Shown piece after piece: positions 9,301 to 16,298 of a DNA stretch of 59,076 bases. The translations under genes were made by a program, and so were the position numbers. Under the pieces are notes generated by a model. It was not told the origin of the DNA, did no database searches, and was given only the letters and a program-made list of their open reading frames with translations. Origin of the DNA: a virus; IMG/VR virus record IMGVR_UViG_3300025466_000037, positions 1 through 59,076 of that record; one strand, 5' to 3'. How positions within the stretch are numbered: position 1 is the stretch's first letter; each line of letters begins with the position of its first letter.

Positions 9301-11873
9301 CCACCGCCTGCAAATCCTTTGGGGCTATCCTTCATCTGGATCTCATGGCGCATCATATCCAAGTCATTAGCAACATGAACCTTGCGCTTAACTCTTCCGC
9401 CTTTAGCTAGGCCTTGTGTCTCTTGAGGGGTTACAGCAGGAACATCTCCTACTTTGTTACGCAGTTCATCAATTTTTCCAAGAGTATATAGTTGAGTTTT
9501 TAATGGATCACCTTCACCATGTTCTTCTGGATTGTTCAATACTGATTTAAATTCATTATATGTATAAGGAATATCTGGATGTAACGGTTGATTACTAGCA
9601 TTTCGTAATTTAGAGTATTGTTCTTCATCTTTGAAAAACATACCATTATTAAGAGCACTATTAAATACTTCATTCGCTTGGCGATGAGGTTCAAATGCAG
9701 GATGAGTATCTAAAAAATTGTTTGCGTTTTTAACCGTTGACTCAACATGAGGAGCAACTTGTTGGCGTAAAACATTTTCTTCGTCTTTAGTTAAATAATC
9801 TGGCACCTTTAAACCAATACTTTCTCCAAATTTTTTTAACTCAGGTTGAGTATTAACAAATCCAGAGTTTTGTATATCTCCTTTAATTGGAAATCCAGTA
9901 GTACGTTGGAAGTCTTGCACCATAGGCAAGTACTTATCTACAGGTGCTCCATTACCTTTGCCTTTAATTTGATGAATGTTTGGTGTTCTTGAGTTTGCGT
10001 TTAACTCCTCAAGCTTTGAAGCTATATATTTTTTTGCGCCAATATCTCCTCTTTTAAGAGCATCTGTTACTCCACCAGGGAATTGATCAAGCACATCATC
10101 TTCAGTATATATTTTTGGATTTCTAGCTTCAATTGTTACGTGAGGCTCACCACGCTTATCTCTTAATGAGAATATTCTTGTGTTGCCTTGCAATACGTCA
10201 GGACAATAGCCACCAACACAGTGACCCATCTTATCGCCTTCATATGTCAATGCGTCTTCAAGTTGTTTCTGACGCTCTTCTCTTTTGTAAAGATTAACAG
10301 CTTCTTCGGGAGTTGAGCCAACAGATACTGATTGACCAGTTTTCGAATCAATTACTGCATGAAGATCAGGATAACCAGAAGGATGACCCATAACATGGGA
10401 TTCTTCTATTTTGGGATCAGGCATCTTAAGCTCAATCCACTTGTGACCAGATGGATACTCTTTAAGAACAGGAAAGCCTTCTTGCTGTTGTAACGCTACG
10501 TTACGACTTGCAATATCTTTCTCTAAGTTTTGGTTAGCCACACGTTCCATCATCTGTGGAACGCTTATGTTCTTGAGTTGCTCAGGCTTGAGATGATACT
10601 TATCGCCTTCAGGCAAATCCAAATGCTGTTTGATCGTATCTACAACGTGATCAAAGCCAAGATCGTTAGCAAAGTTACGAGGATCAGATACTGAATAAAT
10701 ATTTTTATCTTTAAGACCCAAAAGCTCAGGCTGTTCTTTACTTATAGTTTTGTAATGCTGTTCATATGGATCGTTCAGTCTATTGCTATTAAGTCTATCT
10801 AAAGCATTGTCAGAAACAAACTCCCAAGCATTTGAAGGCTTTGTAGTTGACATACCTTCAAATCTAGAGATGTTATCTCCAAATCTAAAGTTTTCATGTG
10901 GTACATGAGCAGAATGCTTCATGCCCAACTCATAAGCATCTTCAGCTTCAATTGCCAAATTATCTCTGGCGGCCTGCATAGTTCTTACAGCACCTTCATC
11001 ACCAGATTGTTTGGCCTGAGCAATCTTCTCATCTAACTTAGCTATCTTCTTTTGCTCTTTAGCGTTGTTGGCCTCAACCTTGGCTACTCGTTCCTCAATG
11101 CCCAAGCGAATTGGGTCATGAGGTGTGGCCATATCATTACGAACATAATTTTTGAGGTTGGTATCAATCCATTGGTTTAATGCGCCAAGCTTCTTAAACT
11201 TATCTTTGTTATCTTCTAGATGTTTAACGACACGCAATCCACCTTCGCTACCTATATCTTTTAGCTCTTTGATTCGTTCTTCAACAGCTTTATCGTGTTC
11301 TGGGCCGTAATAATAAGTTTTATTCTTTAATAAGGTATCTTGTTTTAATTTATCTAAAGCAGAGTTAACCTGCTTATTTACCCAGTTACCACCCTTCTCA
11401 GGCTTGATAACGTGCATAGCCATCTGTGGCTCACCAACTCCAGGGATAAGTCGTTGACCAGTAGCAACCCTATCAGCAATCTCCTGCCCAAGCATCTTTG
11501 CACCCTTTGTGGCGGCTGTACCCGCTCCTGGGATAACAGCGAAGTCACCTGCTGTGCTTGCCATCTTGTTAAGCATTGAGTTGGGGTCTTTGGCTAGGTC
11601 AGGGATCAATCCCTTGATATCCTCAGAGCCACCAGATATAGATCCTGGCTGATATCCTTCAAACTTGTTACGGCGAATGTCGTGCGCCATATTGTGCAAA
11701 CCAATAGCTGTGTTAGCCAGATCAGCAGGCAATCCCGCTGTGGTGGCAATAGCACTGCGTCCACCAGAGTAGATCATGTCCAGTAACGCTCTAGCAGGTA
11801 TGCCCATGCTCATTGCATCGGCTTTGATTCTGTCTAGATCTAGGGGTTGTTGGTTTGCTTTAGGGTTTGGCAT
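6342..11873 (-). CDS. Giant polyvalent protein with PcfJ-like domain and triple MRHE[IL] tag
   Basis: This 1843-residue protein lies between the acyl carrier protein and portal genes. Around residue 549 it has MGHCVGGYCPDV followed by RIFSLRD and HQIKGKGN, the pattern of PcfJ-like domains. From about 1060 (HVEEMQSDWHQAGR, then DAPFKKNWEEM and NGYDGITLTNGE) it carries a domain familiar from phage polyvalent proteins. The third part (about 1410-1835) is not recognised. Each part ends with a basic GG stretch and a tag: HVANDLDMMRHEI near 840, HVADDLEMMRHEI near 1403, and NNINIMRHELIDRG at the very C-terminus. Polyvalent proteins are thought to be packaged and injected; that role is inferred here from family and position. 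The ATG at 11873 is preferred to a TTG at 11885, whose ribosome site is too close. Confidence 0.8.
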   Translation of the reverse strand: MPNPKANQQPLDLDRIKADAMSMGIPARALLDMIYSGGRSAIATTAGLPADLANTAIGLHNMAHDIRRNKFEGYQPGSISGGSEDIKGLIPDLAKDPNSMLNKMASTAGDFAVIPGAGTAATKGAKMLGQEIADRVATGQRLIPGVGEPQMAMHVIKPEKGGNWVNKQVNSALDKLKQDTLLKNKTYYYGPEHDKAVEERIKELKDIGSEGGLRVVKHLEDNKDKFKKLGALNQWIDTNLKNYVRNDMATPHDPIRLGIEERVAKVEANNAKEQKKIAKLDEKIAQAKQSGDEGAVRTMQAARDNLAIEAEDAYELGMKHSAHVPHENFRFGDNISRFEGMSTTKPSNAWEFVSDNALDRLNSNRLNDPYEQHYKTISKEQPELLGLKDKNIYSVSDPRNFANDLGFDHVVDTIKQHLDLPEGDKYHLKPEQLKNISVPQMMERVANQNLEKDIASRNVALQQQEGFPVLKEYPSGHKWIELKMPDPKIEESHVMGHPSGYPDLHAVIDSKTGQSVSVGSTPEEAVNLYKREERQKQLEDALTYEGDKMGHCVGGYCPDVLQGNTRIFSLRDKRGEPHVTIEARNPKIYTEDDVLDQFPGGVTDALKRGDIGAKKYIASKLEELNANSRTPNIHQIKGKGNGAPVDKYLPMVQDFQRTTGFPIKGDIQNSGFVNTQPELKKFGESIGLKVPDYLTKDEENVLRQQVAPHVESTVKNANNFLDTHPAFEPHRQANEVFNSALNNGMFFKDEEQYSKLRNASNQPLHPDIPYTYNEFKSVLNNPEEHGEGDPLKTQLYTLGKIDELRNKVGDVPAVTPQETQGLAKGGRVKRKVHVANDLDMMRHEIQMKDSPKGFAGGGVVDKMIGKGMARLFSAVDKTAAELPRAKGTGAEFMTELSKKPGVKKAELADRNLDEIKALPKMTKDEFKAELAKRPVPQVTKKILSENNADKYYIEPVDPDMARPRDPHWLYDENWQKVNEEPFMTRHDAQSYVNDLKETDNNIPRYSSYKLPGGDNYQEHLYQLSNHPEEYESSHWEDIPNVLAHARTVDRMTPEGKKILHVEEMQSDWHQAGRDKGYHDPEKLAQAEATINALKAEHKRLGEVKALAKTPEEREAISEQRLAIMDQIRDATIMPSDHVPDAPFKKNWEEMVSKDLVKHAVDNGYDGITLTNGETQADRYNLGKYINELHLSGTDLVGYDHNGNTVIKQTGVTPKNLNQYVGKKAAKKLLDQPQQGTLRSLTGEDLYLGEGMKEAYDKRLPNVFNDIGKPYGAEMKLNAMPVRTPKNTDLSITDMLQHTNTPEQTWLDMPFEQKEKMMDDFATAQNNKTTPLHYMEFTPEMKQGVGENSLPAYADGGQVAQPRHESFLNPSLRLANGQVTLNPLEFMPNYQRGGKVHVADDLEMMRHEIHMSEGGVMTDAVLKKMGDFIKKSSKESFLPLNLKRAKSPNDQEMMKIAEPVIRQMTGEHVVPEGSTKKVNLAGRSMKESQRLKDLPYSLTTKEPTGKPDIYTPKIGDVNIAFPGDQTISDSILHSVGDIEGIDSEQEGGAKYGLGKLHLKLPNFWASGEDPAQSAQDKINRLAGYYDPDRVIAQHLAMGPTSNNFAMHLADANLRATDFSKMTPEQMYSFDNIIANGFVKKNAKTGEYEHFNFPHWPGIADPEGAYKAMQKDSELRKWYNSRMKTPEITSAHGLPNGLDIQWAITEPSLRNMQINMTGLSAGEVVPGAELTDTADHNTYEKGIRGLALQPITPPKPVQITFPDATQHILDTKRAQDFTGTLQKVFPHQVVDDQYLNDVGRYDALIKKYTGQKKGGKVKAKKANKKAKVEITNNINIMRHELIDRG

Positions 11874-11907
11874 AGCACCTCGCAATATTCCTTTGAGTGT
11901 ACCCTTG

Positions 11908-12141
11908 CTAGATACTATTAATCAATGTGCAAAGCTCTTCAACCGTTAACTCAACCTGCTCAGGCTTTATGGCTGATTCAGGGATCTTCTTACCAATCAA
12001 GTCCTCAGCATCAAACAGCACCTCAATGAATACCAGTGAGTCAAGCCCCAAGTCAGATACCCTAGCATCTGGCGTTATATTGTTTGGGTTGATGTTGTAC
12101 TTGTTAACCAGTAAATCTTTAAATTGGTCGAATGTAATCAT
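11908..12141 (-). CDS. acpP: Acyl carrier protein
   Basis: The 77-residue protein has the size and four-helix pattern of acyl carrier proteins. It shows the phosphopantetheine attachment motif LGLDSLVFIEV, with Ser35 as the expected modified residue, followed by an acidic helix II. These proteins carry acyl chains as thioesters for fatty-acid synthesis and acyl transfer. The gene lies between TerL and the giant polyvalent gene, about 20-35 bases from the latter, and has an AAAGGAAC ribosome site. No acyl-synthesis or acyltransferase gene is recognised beside it, so it probably relies on the host holo-ACP synthase and serves an unknown phage purpose. Confidence 0.88.
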   Translation of the reverse strand: MITFDQFKDLLVNKYNINPNNITPDARVSDLGLDSLVFIEVLFDAEDLIGKKIPESAIKPEQVELTVEELCTLINSI

Positions 12142-12165
12142 TTAGTTCCTTTTGGGTGGGGTGGT

Positions 12166-12276
12166 TCACATAAAGCAGTGTTTGTTACCAATTCGACTCT
12201 TAAACCATAAAAAATGATTGTTGAACGATGATGTGGCGCTAACCCACAACTCCACCCCATCGCTATCATACCGCAT
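12166..12276 (-). CDS. Possible 36-residue ORF after terL
   Basis: This short reading frame starts inside the last codons of terL and fills much of the 120-base gap before the acyl carrier gene. No good ribosome site is visible and no motif is recognised, so it may be chance. Otherwise the gap 12142-12265 holds only the ACP ribosome site. Confidence 0.25.
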   Translation of the reverse strand: MRYDSDGVELWVSATSSFNNHFLWFKSRIGNKHCFM

Positions 12277-13711
12277 ATGGATTGACCCTTGGTTGGGGGT
12301 TGGCATCAATGTAATCTTCCTCATCGTAGTCTTCACGTGGAGGTGGATCAATGTTCAGGAATCCTGCGTCTCTAAGCCATCTAAGAGCCTGTGTGAGCGA
12401 ATCAACGTAATCGTCATGTGTTGCGTCAGGGAACGCACAGATCTGGCTTATAGCCCCTTCTGCCCAGTCCCTTACATATCCTTTGTTCATGCTTGACTCT
12501 GGCACCCAAACCCTACCTGCCCGTATGATATTGGCAACAATTGATAACCGCTGAACTTTGTCTGCCTTGCCTGGGTTGTAGCTTTGTACGGGTAACTGTG
12601 CCCTTTGCAAGTCTTGGATCAAGCTGATGCCTGCGGCTTTGTCCTCCACCAGAATCATCTCAACTCGCTTCTTATCCTTGCCCTCACCGTATACAGTCTC
12701 AAACTCATCCATCACCTTGGGCTTGAGATCTGGGTATTGCAGGTGGTCTTGCCAGGCATCGAGGATGAGCACTGACATCGGACCATCCATCGGTTTGAAT
12801 ACACCGAAAGTGATACACGCTGTTGGGTCATTGTGCGCCTTCTCAGTGAATGCACAGTCATAGCTTTGCAAGATGAACTCAAACTTGGGCAGAGGCATTG
12901 GCTCACCCTGAGAGTTGTAGGCAGGGAATAGTTTGAACCATTTGCGCTTGACGATACCTGTTAGCTCAGGGTCTAAGATCTCAGCCAACACCTCCTGGCG
13001 ATACAGTGCAGACTCAGGGTCGTACTGCTCGATCTGCTTGCGGAAGTTTGCTGATAGGTTGTCAATGTTGGCGTAGGTGGATGCTGTGGTCAGGGCTACA
13101 TCACTCCCGTTTCTACCTACCAGATCAACAATCAGATCTTTGGGCTTGGGCGTTGTCGTACATACAACTTGGGTCTTGTCTCCCAAACGGATGGAGAAGC
13201 TGAGCAGATCCCAGGCTTCCTGTAGATAATCCCACGCCGCCAACTCATCTAGCCAACCCCCGTGGAACTGTGGCCCCCTGAAGCGCTCAGGCTCCGATGC
13301 GGGTATGCCTTTGATGATTGAGCCGTTGATCAGGGTAATCTCGTTATCGTCCTTCAGGTGCTTCTTAATCAAGATCTGAGGTATGACGTTGGTCAGTCCT
13401 GAGTCACCCATAAAGCACACATCCTTCAGGTCTGAGTGTGTTGGCGCTCCAACTAGCCACCGAGTCTTGGGATTAGTCCAAGCCTTCCAGAACGTCCACT
13501 CTGCCGCAAGCCTAGTCTTCCCTGCGCCCCGTCCACCGAGCACCATCCAAATAGACCAGTCCCAACTCGGGGGAACCTGGTGATCATGGGCAATACTCAG
13601 CCACTTGATCCTTGCGGCGTAAGCCATCTGCTCTTCAGGTGGGAGTACAGCGAAGTGAGCCTTCACCTCGGGGTCGGTCAATATCTCTATGACCTCATCA
13701 AGATCCTGCAT
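12266..13711 (-). CDS. terL: Terminase large subunit
   Basis: The 481-residue packaging motor ATPase/nuclease has a Walker A motif GGRGAGKT (59-66), an acidic Walker B-like WLDELAAWD and the coupling motif CTTTPKP. The C-terminal nuclease half contains QSYDCAFTEKAHNDPTA, ILVEDKAAG and HDDYVDS, the acidic residues expected in RNase H-like TerL nucleases. It moves DNA into the procapsid through the portal and cuts concatemers. It overlaps the terS stop by fourteen bases. Length and motifs look complete. Confidence 0.93.
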   Translation of the reverse strand: MQDLDEVIEILTDPEVKAHFAVLPPEEQMAYAARIKWLSIAHDHQVPPSWDWSIWMVLGGRGAGKTRLAAEWTFWKAWTNPKTRWLVGAPTHSDLKDVCFMGDSGLTNVIPQILIKKHLKDDNEITLINGSIIKGIPASEPERFRGPQFHGGWLDELAAWDYLQEAWDLLSFSIRLGDKTQVVCTTTPKPKDLIVDLVGRNGSDVALTTASTYANIDNLSANFRKQIEQYDPESALYRQEVLAEILDPELTGIVKRKWFKLFPAYNSQGEPMPLPKFEFILQSYDCAFTEKAHNDPTACITFGVFKPMDGPMSVLILDAWQDHLQYPDLKPKVMDEFETVYGEGKDKKRVEMILVEDKAAGISLIQDLQRAQLPVQSYNPGKADKVQRLSIVANIIRAGRVWVPESSMNKGYVRDWAEGAISQICAFPDATHDDYVDSLTQALRWLRDAGFLNIDPPPREDYDEEDYIDANPQPRVNPYAV

Positions 13712-14243
13712 TCGATGCCTGTTTTTTAAGGGTCAAATGCTCAACCACTGTATCCATTGCGCTCTTGGCTGTAACGACAATCTCGCTTTGCAGTGGGTTT
13801 TCCTTATCCCCTGCAATCGTTGTCCTATCCCCATACTTCTTAGGCTTGAGCTTCATAGCCGTCCATTTACGGGCATCTATGCGGTTTCTTTGCCATTGGA
13901 TGTAGGAGTTGCTCAGTTCCATCCTGATTAGCTCACCAGTCCTGCGGTCAATCACTGGCTCTGTATCTGGGGTTTCGTCAGCTATTTGGAGGATCTCATC
14001 AGCAATGGTGTCGGCTTGATCTTCCCGTGCACGTGCGTATTGCTCAGCAAACTCTGGATGAACAATCAACCACTCATAGATCGTAGCCTGACTTGGGAAC
14101 TTTCCTATCTTCTCATCCGCCTTCAGGATTTGTCTAACACTCATACCATTACTGATGAGGGTACAGATCTCTGCCGCTATTTGGGGCGTATATTTTGTTG
14201 GGCGTCCACCCTTGTTCTTGGGCTTTTCGGTTACGTTATCCAT
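13698..14243 (-). CDS. terS: Terminase small subunit
   Basis: The 181-residue protein has an N-terminal helix-turn-helix region beginning NKGGRPTKYTPQIAAEI. It contains QATIYEWLIVHPEFAEQYARA, followed by a helical oligomerisation region and a basic end (KPKKYGDRTTI). This is the usual pattern of small terminase subunits that recognise phage DNA and load TerL. The ATG at 14243 is chosen over a TTG at 14264. The next gene, terL, overlaps its end. Confidence 0.85.
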   Translation of the reverse strand: MDNVTEKPKNKGGRPTKYTPQIAAEICTLISNGMSVRQILKADEKIGKFPSQATIYEWLIVHPEFAEQYARAREDQADTIADEILQIADETPDTEPVIDRRTGELIRMELSNSYIQWQRNRIDARKWTAMKLKPKKYGDRTTIAGDKENPLQSEIVVTAKSAMDTVVEHLTLKKQASNAGS

Positions 14244-14284
14244 ATTATTCCAATGTCGAACCAAGTTAATGCCTGTATTGTATA

Positions 14285-14494
14285 TCAGGCGTTCTGGATT
14301 CGTCTATCCATGCGCCTTATTGTGGCTTTGTGCTGATCGTTCTCTATCTTCAGCGCTCTTACTTGGGCGTTCAGATACTTCATCCTGGCGCTTACATAGT
14401 CCAGATAGTCATTCATCTGTTGGAAGTCGGATTCAGTCTTTTGGGGATCGTCCATTAACTTCTTTGTGGCTGTTGTTTTCTTTGTTGCCATCAT
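14285..14494 (-). CDS. Small coiled-coil protein before terS
   Basis: This 69-residue protein has a Lys/Thr-rich N-terminus and a heptad-like helix (about 25-65, ending MDRRIQNA). It has a strong AGGAG ribosome site seven bases before the start. It is the first protein gene after the structured non-coding segment and directly precedes terS, so it may be a packaging or late-gene accessory protein. No family is recognised. Confidence 0.6.
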   Translation of the reverse strand: MMATKKTTATKKLMDDPQKTESDFQQMNDYLDYVSARMKYLNAQVRALKIENDQHKATIRRMDRRIQNA

Positions 14495-14740
14495 TAACTC
14501 CTAGTTATAGTTGTTGATGTCCTGCCTTGAACATTAACGCAGGTTACCAGTCTCAGGCTTTCGCCACACCAACAAGAATGAGGACTGTAGGTACGACCTG
14601 CACGTTACTTTAACTTCCCTGCATAGCCCTTTCGGGAGGTGGGAAAGCCTACAATCCTCATACTTGTTAGCTGTTGGCGGTATTAAGGATACTCATTTAA
14701 TGCCACAGACCTTCAGCTTGGACACCAACAAATAAGAAGA
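14495..14740 (-). ncRNA. Structured non-coding RNA candidate
   Basis: No convincing ORF lies here. Read on the minus strand, a long helix pairs 14648-14677 with 14569-14591, including TGAGGA with TCCTCA, TGTAGG with CCTACA, and AACAAG with CTTGTT. Inside it are CCC-GAAA-GGG (14627-14636), GTTA-AAG-TAAC, and CTTTCCC facing GGGAAG. Downstream are GGC-GAAA-GCC (14556-14565) and CCTGC/GCAGG (14521-14543). Two GNRA tetraloops appear only in the minus-strand reading, which is the direction of transcription. No known RNA family was recognised. Its site between early genes and the packaging operon would suit an antiterminator, processing element or packaging RNA. Confidence 0.55.
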
Positions 14741-14929
14741 CTAGATCATTGTCACCTTGTGCACAGGCTCCTCCCCAATCTTCTTACTTGTTGTCAGGCA
14801 CTTGTGCGCCTGATCCTTATCCCAACTCTCTCCACAGTCTGTACACCTGTAGATCACACCCTCTGTTACTTTAGTTACCCCTCTCTCTAAGTAGCGGCCT
14901 AGGAAGGTTCTGATCTTCTCTACGGGCAT
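14741..14929 (-). CDS. Small zinc-ribbon protein
   Basis: The 62-residue protein contains YRCTDCGESWDKDQAHKC, a CxxC...HxC arrangement expected to bind one zinc ion, flanked by basic N-terminal and polar C-terminal tails. Such small zinc ribbons often bind nucleic acid or host polymerase, but no target can be named. It ends the chain of small early genes, just upstream of the structured non-coding segment. Confidence 0.6.
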   Translation of the reverse strand: MPVEKIRTFLGRYLERGVTKVTEGVIYRCTDCGESWDKDQAHKCLTTSKKIGEEPVHKVTMI

Positions 14930-15020
14930 ACAATTCTCTGTAAGTAATTATAGCTACATTCCATAACCCGATGCCAACTAGCATTCCAAACACAAATATC
15001 CAGACTTCAGTCATAGTCAT
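14871..15020 (-). CDS. Single-pass membrane peptide (49 aa)
   Basis: The ORF encodes a 49-residue peptide with one hydrophobic span (about 7-26, VWIFVFGMLVGIGLWNVAII) and a basic tail (YARREDQ...RERGN), predicting an N-out, C-in inner membrane peptide. It overlaps the preceding tiny ORF by fourteen bases and the start of the zinc-ribbon ORF by about sixty. The ribosome site is weak, so the call rests on hydrophobic pattern and coupling. Confidence 0.5.
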   Translation of the reverse strand: MTMTEVWIFVFGMLVGIGLWNVAIITYRELYARREDQNLPRPLLRERGN

Positions 15021-15114
15021 ATCCAGTTACCAAGCAAAGGATAAAGTCAATTATCAGCAATATTGCCATGATGGGTAGTACAGTCATTGCAAGATTAAAT
15101 AAGAGGTCACGCAT
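15007..15114 (-). CDS. Single-pass membrane peptide (35 aa)
   Basis: The 35-residue peptide starts MRDLLFNLAMTV and is almost entirely hydrophobic from residue 4 to 28. Its start overlaps the stop of the 15107-15292 gene by eight bases and its end overlaps the next membrane ORF, as in coupled translation. Function unknown. Confidence 0.5.
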   Translation of the reverse strand: MRDLLFNLAMTVLPIMAILLIIDFILCLVTGYDYD

Positions 15115-15292
15115 CAAGTGTCTCCTTGAGGTTATCTACCAACTGCTGATTGGCTACCCAATAAAGGATAGGCATCTGAGCATTTGGCATATAGAATTTT
15201 ACCACGATTGAGTCATCAATGAGTAAATTTTGAAAGCCTTTTGCACCTTCTTCAGTCTCAAATATTCCGCCAATCATTGCTATATCTTTCAT
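15107..15292 (-). CDS. Small hypothetical protein
   Basis: This 61-residue soluble-looking protein begins MKDIAMIGGIFETEEGAKG. The ATG at 15292 is chosen over upstream starts because it forms an ATGA overlap with the preceding gene and has a GGAG-type site. No family recognised. Confidence 0.55.
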   Translation of the reverse strand: MKDIAMIGGIFETEEGAKGFQNLLIDDSIVVKFYMPNAQMPILYWVANQQLVDNLKETLDA

Positions 15293-15537
15293 GTGTTTTT
15301 CTCCTTGAGTTTGGCTTCGATGGCCTCCAATGTTGATGCGGCAACACGGTGAAACCCAATAGGCGTATATGGATACCAATGCAACACCCAGACGCTATCT
15401 TCCGCTACAGCCTTATGCCATTCTTCTGGTGAAACAAAAAAGTCGGCTTCATAAAATTCTTCAACAGTTTCGTAAACATCACGGTGTTCATTGTGACTCA
15501 GATATAAACCACATTTGTGTTCTGGTAACCAGTTCAT
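15289..15537 (-). CDS. Small hypothetical protein
   Basis: The 82-residue protein is rich in aromatic and acidic residues (VYETVEEFYEADFF). Its C-terminus, EAIEAKLKEKNT, resembles the ends of the modular proteins at 16291-16896 and 17087-17494, so it probably shares their last module. It joins both neighbours by ATGA overlaps. Confidence 0.58.
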   Translation of the reverse strand: MNWLPEHKCGLYLSHNEHRDVYETVEEFYEADFFVSPEEWHKAVAEDSVWVLHWYPYTPIGFHRVAASTLEAIEAKLKEKNT

Positions 15538-15707
15538 GTGTTCTTTTCCTTAAAAAATTCGTTAAAAACTTTTGCACATATTTCATCCCATCTATCTTGC
15601 GAATATTTTTTATTTGCAATGTCTTCATCTTCAGTCACAGGTATCCAATTGTCATTTTCATATTTATACCACCAAGGTTTACCGTCTTTATTCCCCAGAA
15701 ACAACAT
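15534..15707 (-). CDS. Small hypothetical protein (57 aa)
   Basis: The ORF encodes MLFLGNKDGKPWWYKYENDN followed by a charged, Lys/Asp-rich half. It ends in an ATGA overlap with the next gene and starts inside the end of the preceding membrane ORF. It fills a stretch with no other coding candidate. It has no membrane segment and no recognised family. Confidence 0.58.
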   Translation of the reverse strand: MLFLGNKDGKPWWYKYENDNWIPVTEDEDIANKKYSQDRWDEICAKVFNEFFKEKNT

Positions 15708-15840
15708 GGTTCTTATCCTTTAATTTAGCTTTTCTTTCTTTGCTAATAAAATGCGTGGTCAAAATAAAACCAAGCAAAACGCCATCAACAATACTTAACC
15801 CAATGATTAAAAAAATTTGTCCGTATGTAAATGTAATCAT
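15688..15840 (-). CDS. Single-pass membrane peptide (50 aa)
   Basis: The 50-residue peptide has a hydrophobic span at about 3-31 and a Lys-rich tail (SKERKAKLKDK), predicting a small inner-membrane protein with a cytosolic tail. An ATGA overlap with the 15837-16298 gene supports its start. It is one of five tiny membrane ORFs in this cluster. Confidence 0.55.
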   Translation of the reverse strand: MITFTYGQIFLIIGLSIVDGVLLGFILTTHFISKERKAKLKDKNHVVSGE

Positions 15841-16298
15841 GTGTTCTTATTCTTTAATTTATCTTCTGTTTCTTTAGCAAAAGCCATAAACCAACTAAAC
15901 AACCAAGCGTTTTGTTCCCCATTATTTAACGGAACTCCATGCCTTGCGCTCCAATCAATTTCAGGACAAGTTTTTCCTTTTATAACTATTAACTCTTCCT
16001 CAGTCAACCCTACCCATTCTTTAGTTTGTGGTGTGGTGTAAAGAGGAATCTGAAACATTCTCGGGGTAAATGAACCACGCTTATCATGCTCTGCTTTTAA
16101 GTCTTTGTGCATAAACTCTGCGTGTATATCGTTGCTGTCCAACCATCCCACAGGCTCATCCTGCTCTTGATTTAGTGCTTCTTCTAGAGCTTTAATAGCA
16201 TTTTTAGCTCTATCTGCCCAATCACCACTAATTATTTCAACGTGATACCAAGCGGTTTCCAACGCCTTTAACGCTAGTTCCATTGCTTCTTTACTCAT
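15837..16298 (-). CDS. Modular early protein A (MSKEAMELALKALE type)
   Basis: The 153-residue protein opens with MSKEAMELALKALE and an amphipathic helix ending in ALEEALNQEQDEPVGW. A middle part leads to YTTPQTKEWVGLTEEEL. The first block matches 17087-17494, and the last block matches 16291-16896. Such shuffled small proteins are common in Proteobacteria phages, but their function is not known. It overlaps both neighbours. Confidence 0.65.
   Translation of the reverse strand: MSKEAMELALKALETAWYHVEIISGDWADRAKNAIKALEEALNQEQDEPVGWLDSNDIHAEFMHKDLKAEHDKRGSFTPRMFQIPLYTTPQTKEWVGLTEEELIVIKGKTCPEIDWSARHGVPLNNGEQNAWLFSWFMAFAKETEDKLKNKNT

Noticed and set aside
14496-14510. TTAACTCCTAGTTAT as another copy of the palindromic operator
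   Set aside because: It includes the AGGAG ribosome site of the 14494 start, so the partial palindrome is probably chance.
14495-14740. tRNA, hammerhead or group I intron in the structured gap
   Set aside because: No cloverleaf with T-loop GTTCGA, no CTGATGA hammerhead core and no group I core sequences were found; it is left as an unclassified RNA candidate.
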